Below are positions 24,808 through 35,524 of a stretch of 64,000 nucleotides of DNA, in pieces. Below the pieces are notes generated by a model that was not told the origin of the DNA, ran no database searches, and saw nothing but the letters and a program-made list of their open reading frames with translations. Each line of letters opens with the position of its first letter. Within the stretch, counting starts at the first letter, position 1. The position numbers and the translations under genes are program-made. Source of the stretch: CAYUQT01 sp964596165 (GTDB lineage: Bacteria; Planctomycetota; Phycisphaerae; UBA1845; JAFGLZ01); contig CAZQTW010000002.1 of the NCBI GenBank assembly GCA_964596165.1, positions 62,001-126,000 of the forward strand, given 5' to 3'.

Positions 24808-26895
24808 ATGGCCCGAAGCACACGGATTCTCTTGTGCGTTTCCCTGGTATTGATCGGACCGACGTGTTTGAGTTGCCCGGCCGCCGGAGTCGCGCTCCAC
24901 GTGGCCGGCAACGGCAAGGACGCGTGGTCCGGCAAGCTCGAAGCTCCCAATGCGGCAAACACGGACGGACCCTTCGCCTCGCTGGAACGTGCCCGCGACG
25001 AAATCCGCAAGCTGAAGAAGACCGGTGCGCTCCCCGAGGGTGGCGTGACGGTCGAAGTCGGCGCCGGCACATACGAACTGCCGAGGGCCTTCGAGCTGAC
25101 CGCTGAGGACTCGGGAACCGAAAAGGCCCCGGTCGTCTATCGCGCGAAGGTGGGCCAAGCGGTTCGGCTGGTCGGCGGCAAGGTCGTCCAGGGATTTGCG
25201 CCCGTCACGGACCCGGCCGTACTCGGCCGCCTGGACGACGCCGCGAAGGGTAAGGTCCTCCAGGCCGACCTGAAGGCGCTCGGCATCACCGATTTCGGCG
25301 AGGCGAAGGGCGGCGGCGTCGAGCTGTTCTTCCAGGACAGGCCGATGACCGTGGCCCGCTGGCCGAACGAGGGGTTTGTCAAGATCGTCGATATCGTCGT
25401 ACAAGACGGGCACAAGATCCACGGCATCCCCGGGAGCCGGGTCGGGAAGTTCGTCTACGACGGCGACCGGCCGAAACGATGGAGCGGCGAAAAGGACCCG
25501 TGGCTCCACGGCTACTGGTTCTGGGACTGGTCGGCCCAACGGCAGAAGATCGAATCCATCGATACCGAGAAGCGAATCATCGCGGTCGTCCCTCCGTACC
25601 ACGGTTACGGCTACCGCAAGGGCCAGTGGTACTACGCCTTCAACATGCTGTGCGAACTCGACTCACCCGGTGAGTGGTACCTCGACCGACAGGCGGGGGT
25701 GCTCTACTTCTGGCCGCCCGAGCCTGTCGACAAGGGTAAGGCGGTCGTTTCCGTCTTGCCGACGCTCGTGACCGTAAAGAACGCATCGCATGTCACCCTG
25801 CGCGGCTTCACGCTGGAAGCCGCTCGTGGAACGGCGGTGAGTATATCGGCCTGTACGCGCGTTGATGTCGTCGGCTGCACGATTCGTAACCTCGGCGGGT
25901 CGGCGGTGTCGATTGGGGATGGGGCGAAGAACTCCGTGATCGGCTGCGACATCCACGACACAGGCCACGGCGGCATATCCCTCAATGCCGGCGACCGAAA
26001 GACGCTTACGCCCGCGGGACACCGCGCCGAGAACAACAACATTCATGACTACGGCCGATGGGAGCGGATGTATCAATCCGGCATCTATCTGGGCGGCGTC
26101 GGCAACATCGCCAGGCACAACCTGATCCACAATGCCCCGCACATGGCCATCCTGTTCGGCGGGAACGACCATGTCATCGAGTTCAATGAGATCCACAGCG
26201 TATGTTACGAATCGAACGACGCGGGAGCGATGTACGCCGGACGCGATTGGACGATGCGCGGACATCTGATTCGGCACAACTACATGCACCATGTCAACGG
26301 CTTTCAGGGTCGCGGCTGCGTCGGCGTCTACCTGGACGACATGTTCGCCTGTGCGGCCATCACCGGGAACGTCTTCTACAAGGTAACGGCAGCCGCCTTC
26401 ATCGGCGGTGGGCGAGATAACCGTGTCGAGAACAATATCTTCGTCGACTGCAAACCCGCCTTGCACGTCGACGCCCGCGCGCTCGGTTGGGCACACGGTC
26501 ACGCCGATGAATGGATCAAGGAGGGAAAGGAAAAGGGAACCCTCTCAGGCATCGCCTACAACAAACCGCCCTACAGTGAACGATATCCTGAACTGGTCAA
26601 GATCCTCGACGACAACCCGAAGGCGCCCGTGGGCAACGTCATCGCCCGAAACATCTGCGTGGGCGGCCGTTGGGACGACGTCGAAGACAAGGCCAGGCCG
26701 TTGCTGAAGTTCGAGGACAATCTGGTGGGCACGGATCCTTTGTTCGTCGACGCGAAGAACGTGAACTTCCAGCTCCGCGAGGACTCGCCGGCCTGGAAAC
26801 TCGGTTTCAAGCGGATCCCGATCGAAAAGATCGGTCTCTACAAGGACGACCGTCGCGCTTCGTGGCCGGTGAAACACCAGGTGCGCGCGCCGTAG
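24808..26895 (+). CDS. Secreted right-handed parallel beta-helix protein
   Basis: The 695-residue exported protein begins with a signal peptide (hydrophobic about 7-20). It continues with LHVAGNGKDAWSG and a FASLERARDEIRKLK helix, a signature start of secreted beta-helix proteins that act as polysaccharide lyases or glycosidases. A jelly-roll-like insert spans about 150-310 (ARWPNEGFV, GYWFWDWS). The parallel beta-helix rungs follow, from VTLRGFTLEAARGTAVSIS through repeated NNIHDYG, RHNLIHNAPHMAI, IEFNEIHSV and RHNYMHHVNGF to about 580. Acidic rung residues such as ESNDAGAMY and YLDDMFAC may form a metal or catalytic site. AAAGGAG lies nine bases before ATG 24808. A weak hairpin follows the stop. 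Confidence 0.85.
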   Translation: MARSTRILLCVSLVLIGPTCLSCPAAGVALHVAGNGKDAWSGKLEAPNAANTDGPFASLERARDEIRKLKKTGALPEGGVTVEVGAGTYELPRAFELTAEDSGTEKAPVVYRAKVGQAVRLVGGKVVQGFAPVTDPAVLGRLDDAAKGKVLQADLKALGITDFGEAKGGGVELFFQDRPMTVARWPNEGFVKIVDIVVQDGHKIHGIPGSRVGKFVYDGDRPKRWSGEKDPWLHGYWFWDWSAQRQKIESIDTEKRIIAVVPPYHGYGYRKGQWYYAFNMLCELDSPGEWYLDRQAGVLYFWPPEPVDKGKAVVSVLPTLVTVKNASHVTLRGFTLEAARGTAVSISACTRVDVVGCTIRNLGGSAVSIGDGAKNSVIGCDIHDTGHGGISLNAGDRKTLTPAGHRAENNNIHDYGRWERMYQSGIYLGGVGNIARHNLIHNAPHMAILFGGNDHVIEFNEIHSVCYESNDAGAMYAGRDWTMRGHLIRHNYMHHVNGFQGRGCVGVYLDDMFACAAITGNVFYKVTAAAFIGGGRDNRVENNIFVDCKPALHVDARALGWAHGHADEWIKEGKEKGTLSGIAYNKPPYSERYPELVKILDDNPKAPVGNVIARNICVGGRWDDVEDKARPLLKFEDNLVGTDPLFVDAKNVNFQLREDSPAWKLGFKRIPIEKIGLYKDDRRASWPVKHQVRAP

Positions 26896-26926
26896 AAGGG
26901 GCGGGCATCGCAAGGCAACGCCCTTT
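26896..26926 (+). terminator. Weak hairpin after the beta-helix gene
   Basis: AAGGGGCG (26896-26903) can pair with CGCCCTTT (26919-26926) with one G-T wobble and a 15-base loop, starting directly after the stop codon. There is no T-run beyond TTT, so this is a tentative call. Confidence 0.3.
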
Positions 26927-27028
26927 CACGCACGCCGGGCAGTTTCACGGACTCGCCGGCCCCATTCGCCGGTATGTCCCCCGTCGCTCGACAAGCCCTT
27001 CGGCAAGAGAGATAATTGTTGAGGAACC

Positions 27029-27835
27029 ATGCACAAGGACATCAGTCATATCCTGAAGAGCTGGTCGGCATCCGACAGCGAGCTGTCCGCTCGAAAGATC
27101 GTCGGCACGGACGGTATGGAATTGGTCCAACTCCGGTTGGACCTGGGCATCCTGCAAATGTTCCTCGACGGCCGACCGGACGGCGCCAAACCGTTCGGCC
27201 AATCCAGTCTGCTCGATCACCTCTTGCGCGTGACCGAGGCCAACGCCCAAGCGAAAATCGACGCCGAGACGTGGGGCGAGCTGGATCGCGAGATCATGCA
27301 ATTCTATCACCGTCGCCGCGCGATGTTGATCTTGGGGGCCCGCTCGCAGAGCGAAGGTCGCGACAGCGAGGCGGTGTCCTACTACCACCGCGCGGTCCGC
27401 GACGCCAATCACAACCTTCAGATCATGGACTTCATCAAGGCCTTCAGCGACGATGAAGACTACGTCGCCGGGCACGAGCGGTATCGCCCCTGGGTCATCA
27501 TGCACCGGACGTTGGCGGAGGCTCAGACGGATCTGATCCACAAGGACCCCGAACAAGCCATCGAACGACTGAAGGCCGGTCAGGCGGCCATCCTGTTGCA
27601 TCACCGCGAGGAGGATACCGTGGAGGCCGGACGGGAAGACCCCTCGCTGATCCATCTCAAGGCCCTCGAGGATCAGGTCCGTAAGCAACACCACATAGAC
27701 AATACGCTTCGGGAAAAGCTCGACGCGGCCATCGAGAAGGAAGACTTCGAGCAGGCCGCGAAGCTCCGTGACCAATTGCGTAAGAAACGAATGCCCCTGC
27801 CTCCGGCGGAAGGACGGCAGAACACGGCGATGTAG
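27029..27835 (+). CDS. UVR-motif protein of unknown function
   Basis: The 268-residue, charged, apparently cytosolic protein ends with a UvrB/UvrC-type motif: LREKLDAAIEKEDFEQAAKLRDQLRKK spans about residues 229-255. This helical hairpin mediates UvrB-UvrC contact and also occurs in McsA and Clp-associated proteins. The rest is helical, with a QFYHRRRAMLILGARSQSE segment and TPR-like spacing around YYHRAVRDANHNLQIMDF and ERLKAGQAAILLHH, so a protein-interaction scaffold is likely. It has no zinc cysteines, which argues against McsA itself. A GAGG element sits close before ATG 27029. It stands alone on the plus strand and converges with the TPR membrane protein 77 bases downstream. Confidence 0.68.
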   Translation: MHKDISHILKSWSASDSELSARKIVGTDGMELVQLRLDLGILQMFLDGRPDGAKPFGQSSLLDHLLRVTEANAQAKIDAETWGELDREIMQFYHRRRAMLILGARSQSEGRDSEAVSYYHRAVRDANHNLQIMDFIKAFSDDEDYVAGHERYRPWVIMHRTLAEAQTDLIHKDPEQAIERLKAGQAAILLHHREEDTVEAGREDPSLIHLKALEDQVRKQHHIDNTLREKLDAAIEKEDFEQAAKLRDQLRKKRMPLPPAEGRQNTAM

Positions 27836-27912
27836 TCCGTGCGATCCGGGAGGATCCACGAGTCTGAGTTGCTCGGCGAACCGAATGCGGCGCGCCCCCG
27901 TGCAACAACGAC

Positions 27913-30273
27913 TCACGGTTCCCGCCACGGCCGGCCCGCCGCGTACTGCTCGACGCGCTTGCGCATGGCATCCACCCCGTCGACTTGTCCCGCCCTATCG
28001 GCCAGTTCGATCGCCCGGCGGGCCGCCTCAATCGCCTCGACGAATCGTCCCTGTTCGGCATGGGCGGCGGCGAACGTGTCCCACACCCGCGGGTCGTCGC
28101 GCCCCGCCCCCTCGACCAGCGGCTTCACGATCGCCATTGATTCGGCGCCGTTCCGCAACGCCTCATCCGGACACGTGGCCAGCACCCAGGCTAGGTTGTT
28201 CTTGGGTTCGTTCAGATCGGGGCGGGCGGCAACGGCCGCCCGAAACCTCCTGATCGACTCGCCGTATTCACGACATCGAAGCGCCAACTCCCCCAGGCGG
28301 CAATGGGCTTCCGCGAACCCGGGCTGCAACTCCACCACACGAGTCAATTCGCTTCGCGCCCGATCCGCCTGATCGGACCGAGCAAGGGCCAGCGCCAGCG
28401 CGTATCGTGCTTCAATGTAATTGGCGTTGACGGACAACGCCTTCTCGTAGGCAGCGATCGCCTCGTCCCATCGGCCGGCCTGGCTCAAGGCTTGTCCCAT
28501 GTAGTAATACGCGCCGATGTCGCCGGGCTTCAACGCCAGACCGCTGCGGAACTGTTCCACGGCCGCCCCATATCGTCGCTGCCGGCTCAACGCGCGGCCA
28601 AGGTTGAATTTCGCTTCGGCGTAGTCGGGCCTGATCTGAACCGCCAGCGTCCCGGCGGCGACGGCACCGTCTATCTCGCCCCGATCCGTCAGGAGCACGC
28701 ACAGCGTGTTGTAGGCGTCGGGATGGCGAGGATTCAGTTCGATCGCGCGACGCAGGTGGCGCTCCGCTTCCTCCACCCTGCCCTGCCGCATTCGCGCGCA
28801 GCCCAGACTTTGGTGGGCGTCGGCATTCCGTTCGTCCTGCGCCAGCGACGCCGCCCAAAGCGTCGCGTCGTCCCTCCAATCCCCGGCACGATGGTTGGAG
28901 GCGATCGCCAGACGTGCCAGAAGGATAAGGCACGCCACGGACACCGGAACCCGCCAGACCACTCGCTTGGACCATCCAATCACCAGCGCAAACAGCAGCC
29001 CACCGAGTAAACAACTCCCGACGTCGGGCAGATACAGGTATCGATCGGCGCGGAGGATATGATGTCGGGCAAGCTGCGAGGTGGGCGCCAGCGCGAACAG
29101 GAACCAGCACAGTCCGTACATCCATAGGGAACGACGCCGAAGGGCCCAAATGAGAATGAACGTTGTGAGGATAGCCGTCACCCCAAACACGAACCTGGGA
29201 TCCGCGAACGTCTCGACCGGATGGTACGGATAGAGGACATTCCGCCCCCCCCTCGTGAAGAGGCTGCGGACGTTCAACCCGTAGGTGCAGACGGTGGCGG
29301 TCAGCCACTCGAGCCGGGATCCGAACGGACCGGGCTTCTCGACCCCTCCGATCCGCGAGGCGATCTTGAAGATGATCGCCACCACAGCGATCGACCCGAA
29401 TGGCCAGTTGCGCCGGACCGCTGTCCACCACGCCTGGCCCGCCACATAGCGATCGGACAAGACGACAAACGCCGGGACCACGAGGGCATAGACATTGGAC
29501 ATGCAGGCCAAGGCTGTGCAAGCACAACTCGCCAGGACAAACGACCTGCGGCGCACCGGCCTGGCCGGCGCCGTAAGGTAGCTATGAACGGCCAGCAGTC
29601 CCCAGAAACCCGCCAGCAGCACTTTGCGTCCGCTCAGCCAGGCGACGGGCTCGACGTGGTTGGGGTGGACCGCAAACAGCACGGCCGCCACCGTTGCGAT
29701 GACCCATCGACTTGCCCCGACGGTTTCACCGGCACCCACCATCCGCCTGAAGACGACGCGATGCACCAGTGCGTAGACCATGAGCACGTTCAGAATGTGA
29801 AGGACGAGATTGGTTAGATGAAAACCGATGGGGTTGAAATCCCACACAGCTCGATCGATCGCCAGCGATAGGTAGAGAACAGGGTAGTAATCGTTCTGAT
29901 GAAACCCCGCGAAAAGCCTCGCCACGGCGGCCGGCGTGAGCGTGTCGATGAGTCGGTTCCCCACGATCGTCACTACGTCATCGTAGACAAACCCGCATCT
30001 CAGGACGGGGATAAAGACCAGGAACGTGGAGATCGTGAGGACCAGGACGAGCGCACCGTGCAGAACCGCCGAGGCAACGCGATGTGGAACCGTGCGTCGA
30101 CGCAAGGCCGGCGGCGGCATTGCGCCGGCGGTGCTCACGCCACCGTGGGAATGCGCACACGTTGAGGGCACATTCACGGTATCGTCGGCGGTGTCGCGCC
30201 GCTCGCCGGGAGATGAATCGTGTTCCACCACGACGCCGCCCCTATCGAACCGAGTCCCAATCCGTTCGAGCAT
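27913..30273 (-). CDS. Polytopic membrane protein with C-terminal TPR array (TMTC-like)
   Basis: The 786-residue protein has an N-terminal cytoplasmic tail. About ten to eleven membrane helices follow (about 68-500), and then a TPR domain (about 505-770) with at least six 34-residue units, for example ADAHQSLGCARMRQGRVEEA, PDAYNTLCVLLTDRGEID and PAEAHCRLGEL-like repeats. The first extracytoplasmic loop carries CGFVYDDVVTIVGN, the acidic DD motif of GT-C glycosyltransferases as in eukaryotic TMTC proteins, and a later DRYLYLPDVG. Lipid-linked sugar transfer onto exported proteins is possible but unproven. ATG 30273 overlaps the end of the ABC permease gene by 32 bases, so the three genes probably form one operon. 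GC-rich TPR DNA causes long shadow frames. Confidence 0.82.
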   Translation of the reverse strand: MLERIGTRFDRGGVVVEHDSSPGERRDTADDTVNVPSTCAHSHGGVSTAGAMPPPALRRRTVPHRVASAVLHGALVLVLTISTFLVFIPVLRCGFVYDDVVTIVGNRLIDTLTPAAVARLFAGFHQNDYYPVLYLSLAIDRAVWDFNPIGFHLTNLVLHILNVLMVYALVHRVVFRRMVGAGETVGASRWVIATVAAVLFAVHPNHVEPVAWLSGRKVLLAGFWGLLAVHSYLTAPARPVRRRSFVLASCACTALACMSNVYALVVPAFVVLSDRYVAGQAWWTAVRRNWPFGSIAVVAIIFKIASRIGGVEKPGPFGSRLEWLTATVCTYGLNVRSLFTRGGRNVLYPYHPVETFADPRFVFGVTAILTTFILIWALRRRSLWMYGLCWFLFALAPTSQLARHHILRADRYLYLPDVGSCLLGGLLFALVIGWSKRVVWRVPVSVACLILLARLAIASNHRAGDWRDDATLWAASLAQDERNADAHQSLGCARMRQGRVEEAERHLRRAIELNPRHPDAYNTLCVLLTDRGEIDGAVAAGTLAVQIRPDYAEAKFNLGRALSRQRRYGAAVEQFRSGLALKPGDIGAYYYMGQALSQAGRWDEAIAAYEKALSVNANYIEARYALALALARSDQADRARSELTRVVELQPGFAEAHCRLGELALRCREYGESIRRFRAAVAARPDLNEPKNNLAWVLATCPDEALRNGAESMAIVKPLVEGAGRDDPRVWDTFAAAHAEQGRFVEAIEAARRAIELADRAGQVDGVDAMRKRVEQYAAGRPWREP

Positions 30274-31877
30274 AAGACCTGGCCAGGAGTCCGGCGGCCG
30301 CCAACAGGACCGGAATCGCCGGCAGAAGCAAGATACGCTGCGAAACGCACAGGTAGTGAAGCCCCCCCAAACCGGCCGGCAGTCCCAGCATCAGTATCGA
30401 CTTGAAGAATTGCCCGGAGCCTTCACGAGCGCCGAACTTCTCCGCGAAAGGAATGGCCCTGGCAAACAGCCTCCCCGCCAACAAGACCACGAACGTCACC
30501 GCACACGCCGCCACGATCACATCGGTTGCGATGCGAGTACCCCAAATGCCCAACGTGACGATCGCGACGACGCAGAACGCCGGCAAGACAAACCGGATGA
30601 ACACCACCTTCAACCCGGCCGACATGATCTGACCCGGTCTTGCCACCGGCAGCGATCGGAAGATCCACGCCGCCTGGTACTGATCGCTGAACCGAAGATG
30701 AATCATCGCCGACGGGGCCATGACGCACGCCATGTAGAGCAGGAGAAGATGCTTTTGTGTCTGGGCCAACGAGGCCAACCCCTCGACAAATCCCCCCTTC
30801 ACGTTGCTGAACGCATATGCCAACCCGAAGATCAACGCAAAGGCCACCCCCGGATACGTTCGCAGTTTGAACTGGCGGTCTCGCGAGGACACTTGCCAGA
30901 TGAGCTCGAATGCGGCCCGCTCGATGCGATCGCGGGCAACGGCCCGGCCCAGTACCCGGACGATCGCCGAACGGACCGACGATCCCCCGCCGATGGGGCT
31001 CGCCGCCGGCCGAGCCTGTTCCGGCCTGGCCAGGAGGCGATGAAAACCGGGCGCCAACACCCGCACGACCAATCCGAAGCTCACCGCCGGAACCAAACAC
31101 GCCAATCCCGTGAGAATGAGTTGAGGCGTTCGCCAATTCCCAGCAGCCAGATCGAGCGGTCCGGCCAGCCACGCCGGGGGAAAGAAATACGTCCACAGGC
31201 GACCCTCAATGTTCACGTTCCTCAACGACCGCATGTTGATCAGCCGGGGCAGCACCTGGTAGCCACCGATGAAGAGCACCGTCATTCCGATCTGTGCGTA
31301 GAGGATGAGGTCGCGGAATCGCTCCACGTCGGTGAATCGGGCGGCCATCAGGTAGAACAGGCTGACGACCGTCACCACGATAACCACCGAGCCGATCAGG
31401 GTGACGACGAAGACCGGCAGAAAGAGTGCATTGAGCTTGATCGTCCCGATGATCATCGGACACAGGGCCAACGACAAGGTCATCGTACCGAGATAGACGC
31501 AGACGTGGACAAGCCGGGCCACAAGAACCGTCCGAGGCGTCACGGGCCTGGGCAGAAGGATCGCCGCATCCGTCGTCTCCAACAAGATGCTCGAATAGTC
31601 GGCGATCAAGGACATGGCCACCATCACCATGAGAAAGGCGTGCACAATCGTCATGCTCACCAGCACGGACGATGTCACCAGCATCGCCTGGCCCACCATG
31701 ATCCCCACAAAGGCATACATGATGAGCCGGAGAACGTATGTGTCCTTCTCCTTCTTGCCGGTCCCACCGGCAACGCCGGCCCACTGCCGTCGTCCATCCA
31801 GCGTCAGTTTGACCGCCAGGATCGAACGAAACTGGGCATAGTCGACGCCGACCGGTCCGGCCAGCCAACTGAATGCA

Positions 31878-31906
<29 letters not shown>
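30242..31906 (-). CDS. ABC transporter permease, large membrane subunit
   Basis: The 554-residue membrane protein has about 12-13 hydrophobic helices with a long cytoplasmic middle loop (about 285-345). It resembles the fused permeases of bacterial ABC-2-type exporters. It carries no ATP-binding motif itself; the ATPase is encoded directly upstream and overlaps it by 29 bases. A conserved VARLVHV region and an RFSDQYQAAWIFRSLPV segment lie on the cytoplasmic side. I chose ATG 31906 (MAKIILQLVDAF), which has GGAGG three bases upstream; an in-frame ATG at 31966 would overlap the ATPase gene by 89 bases. The cargo is unknown. The TPR membrane gene follows, again with overlap. Confidence 0.78.
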
Positions 31907-32690
<784 letters not shown>

Positions 32691-32745
32691 GCGGCGATTC
32701 TCCCAGACCTCCGGGCTCTTGAGGACGGCTGCCGGTGGAGGTCAC

Positions 32746-32751
32746 AGTATA
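32746..32751 (-). promoter_or_regulatory. Candidate -10 box for the ABC/TPR operon
   Basis: TATACT on the minus strand, about 55 bases upstream of the ATPase start. The best -35 at 17 bases is CTCACT, a poor match, so support is limited. The rest of the 286-base interval 32691-32976 shows no gene. Confidence 0.3.
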
Positions 32752-32976
32752 ACAAAGCACCGGGCAGAAGTGAGGCCGCCGCGCCCTCGTGGCTCACAAA
32801 ACCCGATGGAGCAGCGATCTCATCTGCCCCGGCAAGAACCACCGACAGCGACCGAGCGTGGGGTTGTTTCGGAGAGACGATGGCGTGGGAGTGGGTCGCC
32901 GAATGACTCCGGATGCCCCCATTCCATGACCGCGCGACGCACACGTCCGACCGACCGGCGCCTCCGGACCGGCACG

Positions 32977-33795
32977 TCACACTGCGTCCGGGGCGCGGCG
33001 CTCCGGCCGATCGCCGGCGGCCAAGGATCGGCGTTGGCACGACGTCGCCGGCACCTCGCCGAATCGCCGCTCGCGCCCGGCGAAATCGCGAATGGCCTTA
33101 TAGAGATCCTCCGGTCCGAAGTCCGGCCATAAGACGTCGGTCACATGGAACTCCGAATAGCTGATCTGCCAGAGAAGAAAGTTGCTGATGCGGTACTCGT
33201 TCGCTGTTCGAATCAACAGATCGGGATCGGGCATCCCGGCGGTATAGAGCGAGTCGGCGAAGACCTTCTCATCAATCTGATCCGCCCGAAGCTCGCCCGC
33301 AGCCACACGGGAAGCGATCCGGCGTGCCGCCTCGACGATCTCAAAACGGGAGCCGTAGTTCAGCGCCAAGCAGAGCGTCAGCCCCGTGTTGTTCTTGCAC
33401 AGTTCGACGGTGGTGTCGAGTTCCGCAAGCACCTCGTCCGGCAGGTTCTCGCGACGACCGACCTGAACGAGGCGGATATTGCCCTCGCGGAGCTCGTCCC
33501 GCTCCTTGATCAGGTATTCGACGTAAAGGTGCATCAACGCCGCGACCTCATCAATGGGGCGTTTCCAGTTCTCCAGGCTGAAGCTGTACAACGTCAGGTA
33601 GCCGATCGAGAGGCGGGCGCAGGTCTCCACAATATCATGAACGACCTTGGCGCCGGCCTCGTGCCCGCGAACCCTCGGTAGGCCTCGAGCCTGGGCCCAT
33701 CGGCCGTTGCCATCCATGATGATGGCAATGTGACGAGGTAATTGGTAGGGCTCCAAACCCAGGACGTCGCGCGGATCAAGCGGATCCGGACGCAT
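32977..33795 (-). CDS. uppS: Isoprenyl transferase (undecaprenyl diphosphate synthase)
   Basis: This cis-prenyltransferase adds isopentenyl units to farnesyl diphosphate to make the C55 lipid carrier for peptidoglycan and other glycans. The 272-residue product has IAIIMDGNGRWAQARG (about 23-38; Asp28 binds Mg/diphosphate), HEAGAKVV, LTLYSFSLENWKRP, LCLALNYGSR (substrate-binding region) and PDLLIRTANEYRISNFLLWQ with YSEFHVTDVLWPDF near the end, all canonical apart from a Thr-Ala variation in the last RT(S/G)GE-type motif. A 20-residue Arg-rich C-terminal tail is extra. ATG 33795 has GGGAG eight bases upstream. It follows purA by 149 bases on the same strand. Confidence 0.95.
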   Translation of the reverse strand: MRPDPLDPRDVLGLEPYQLPRHIAIIMDGNGRWAQARGLPRVRGHEAGAKVVHDIVETCARLSIGYLTLYSFSLENWKRPIDEVAALMHLYVEYLIKERDELREGNIRLVQVGRRENLPDEVLAELDTTVELCKNNTGLTLCLALNYGSRFEIVEAARRIASRVAAGELRADQIDEKVFADSLYTAGMPDPDLLIRTANEYRISNFLLWQISYSEFHVTDVLWPDFGPEDLYKAIRDFAGRERRFGEVPATSCQRRSLAAGDRPERRAPDAV

Positions 33796-33944
33796 GTCAG
33801 TCACTCCCGCCGAAAGGGCGTTGTCAAATCGGCATCGTTCCAGAACGGCAACCGGCTCCGAGCCTGCCGTCGACCGCGACGGCGAAAACGGACCCCCACG
33901 AGGCGACTGTCCCCCCTTTTGGACCGTCAAATCATCGGATTCGA

Positions 33945-35246
33945 TCAGGACGGACGAAAGAGCAATTGCGAACGCTCGGGACCCACCGCCACCGCCACGA
34001 TGGGAACCGCCAGCACCGATTCGATCCGAGACACGTAGTCCCTTGCCGCCGCAGGCAACTCGCCCCAATTCCTACAACCCGACAGGTCTTGTTTCCATCC
34101 TTTCATCGACTGAAGAACCGGCCGAGCCTGGGCCAACACGTCGGGATCCGAAGGGAAGTGATCGAGCGGCCGACCGTTCACTTCGTAGCCCGTGCACAGA
34201 TGCACCGTGTCGAATTCACTGAGAACATTCAGCCCCACGATACTCACGGCATTGAACCCGCCCAACCGAACGGAATAAGACGTCGCCACACCGTCGAACC
34301 AGCCGCATCGACGGGGACGACCGGTGGTGGTCCCGTACTCGCGACCCCGCTCCCGAATCGTCCGACCGATCGAGTCGGTCAGTTCGGTCGGCAGCGCCCC
34401 TGCCCCTACGCGCGTCGTGTATGCCTTGGCCACGCCGAGAAACGTCTTGATGGCGTGCGCAGGCACACCCGATCCGGCCGAAACGCCGCACGCCCCGGAA
34501 TTGCTGCTCGTGACATAGGGAAACGTGCCGTGATCGACGTCCAGCAGACTGCCCTGCGCGCCTTCGAAGAGCATTCGCTTGCCCGCGGCCAGGGACCGGT
34601 GCAGCAGATCGGCCGTGTCGCAGACGAACGGGACCAGGCGCTCGGCATAGGCACTGTAGGTCTCGAAGACCATCTCGGCATCCAAAGGGTCCGCCTGATA
34701 AAGGGCGGCAAAGATGCGATTCTTCCGGCCGACAATATCCCGGAGCCGAGCGCGAAACACCTCGCGATTCATCAGATGATGCACCCGGATCGCATTCGAG
34801 CGGCTTGCCTTGTCCGAGTAGCAGGGACCAATCCCGCGGGCCGTTGTCCCGATCTTGGCCGAGCCGCTGAGCGCGGCCTCACTCAGCTTGTCCTCCAGCT
34901 TGTGGTAAGGCAACACCACATGGGCTCGATCGCTGATGCGAAGATTGTCGCCCACCTTAACGCCGCGCCCTCGCAAGGCATCGATTTCCTCCAACAAGAC
35001 CTCCGGGTCCAAGGCCACGCCGTTGCCGATGACGCACAAAACCTCTTCGTGCAGTATCCCCGACGGTATCAGATGAAGCCCCAAACGCGTCGAACCGACG
35101 GTCACCGTATGCCCGGCATTCGCGCCACCCGAATAACGGACCAGGACGTCAAAGCTGCCCGACAAGTAGTCGACGATCTGTCCCTTGCCTTCGTCGCCCC
35201 ATTGCAGGCCGACCACGCACACGTTTCCCATGCCCCGGATGTCCAT
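33945..35246 (-). CDS. purA: Adenylosuccinate synthetase
   Basis: PurA joins IMP and aspartate using GTP, the first step from IMP to AMP. The 433-residue length is typical. The GTP-binding start VVGLQWGDEGKGQIVDYL (about 11-28) contains Asp18, the catalytic base, and Lys21. The second signature is RYSGGANAGHTV, with the essential His. GIGPCYSDKASR, EGAQGSLLDVDHGTFPYVTSSN and the C-terminal FDTVHLCTGYEVNGR loop complete the fold. ATG 35246 is chosen since the frame upstream is shadow-like; the site AGAGGG lies ten bases before it. A strong sigma-70-type promoter at 35345-35373 points at it. It heads a possible purA-uppS unit. Confidence 0.97.
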   Translation of the reverse strand: MDIRGMGNVCVVGLQWGDEGKGQIVDYLSGSFDVLVRYSGGANAGHTVTVGSTRLGLHLIPSGILHEEVLCVIGNGVALDPEVLLEEIDALRGRGVKVGDNLRISDRAHVVLPYHKLEDKLSEAALSGSAKIGTTARGIGPCYSDKASRSNAIRVHHLMNREVFRARLRDIVGRKNRIFAALYQADPLDAEMVFETYSAYAERLVPFVCDTADLLHRSLAAGKRMLFEGAQGSLLDVDHGTFPYVTSSNSGACGVSAGSGVPAHAIKTFLGVAKAYTTRVGAGALPTELTDSIGRTIRERGREYGTTTGRPRRCGWFDGVATSYSVRLGGFNAVSIVGLNVLSEFDTVHLCTGYEVNGRPLDHFPSDPDVLAQARPVLQSMKGWKQDLSGCRNWGELPAAARDYVSRIESVLAVPIVAVAVGPERSQLLFRPS

Positions 35247-35344
35247 AGTCTGGTCGCCCTCTGACGGGTTAAGCCGATGACCCACAGCTAGAACAGGGCG
35301 CCAACCCACGCCCCGTTGGTGGCCGCAACTGGCATGCTGACCAC

Positions 35345-35373
35345 ACCATAATGGCCATGTTTCAGGCTGTCAA
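35345..35373 (-). promoter_or_regulatory. Sigma-70-type promoter for purA
   Basis: On the minus strand: TTGACA (35373-35368, a perfect -35), a 17-base spacer and TATGGT (35350-35345). Predicted transcription starts near 35338, giving a leader of about 90 bases before ATG 35246. The same -10 hexamer recurs upstream of the Gfo/Idh gene at 42271-43359. Confidence 0.6.
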
Positions 35374-35524
35374 GATCGATCGGCCACCGCGTGGATGGGA
35401 GGAACCAGGCGGCGAGCGAAGGGGGTTGTAAACACCCGGAATCCTGCAAGAATGATGAGGCCTTGGGACGAGCTTTGAGGCAATGTACGGGTGCTCCGTA
35501 CGAACCCAGTCGAGGACAAACACG

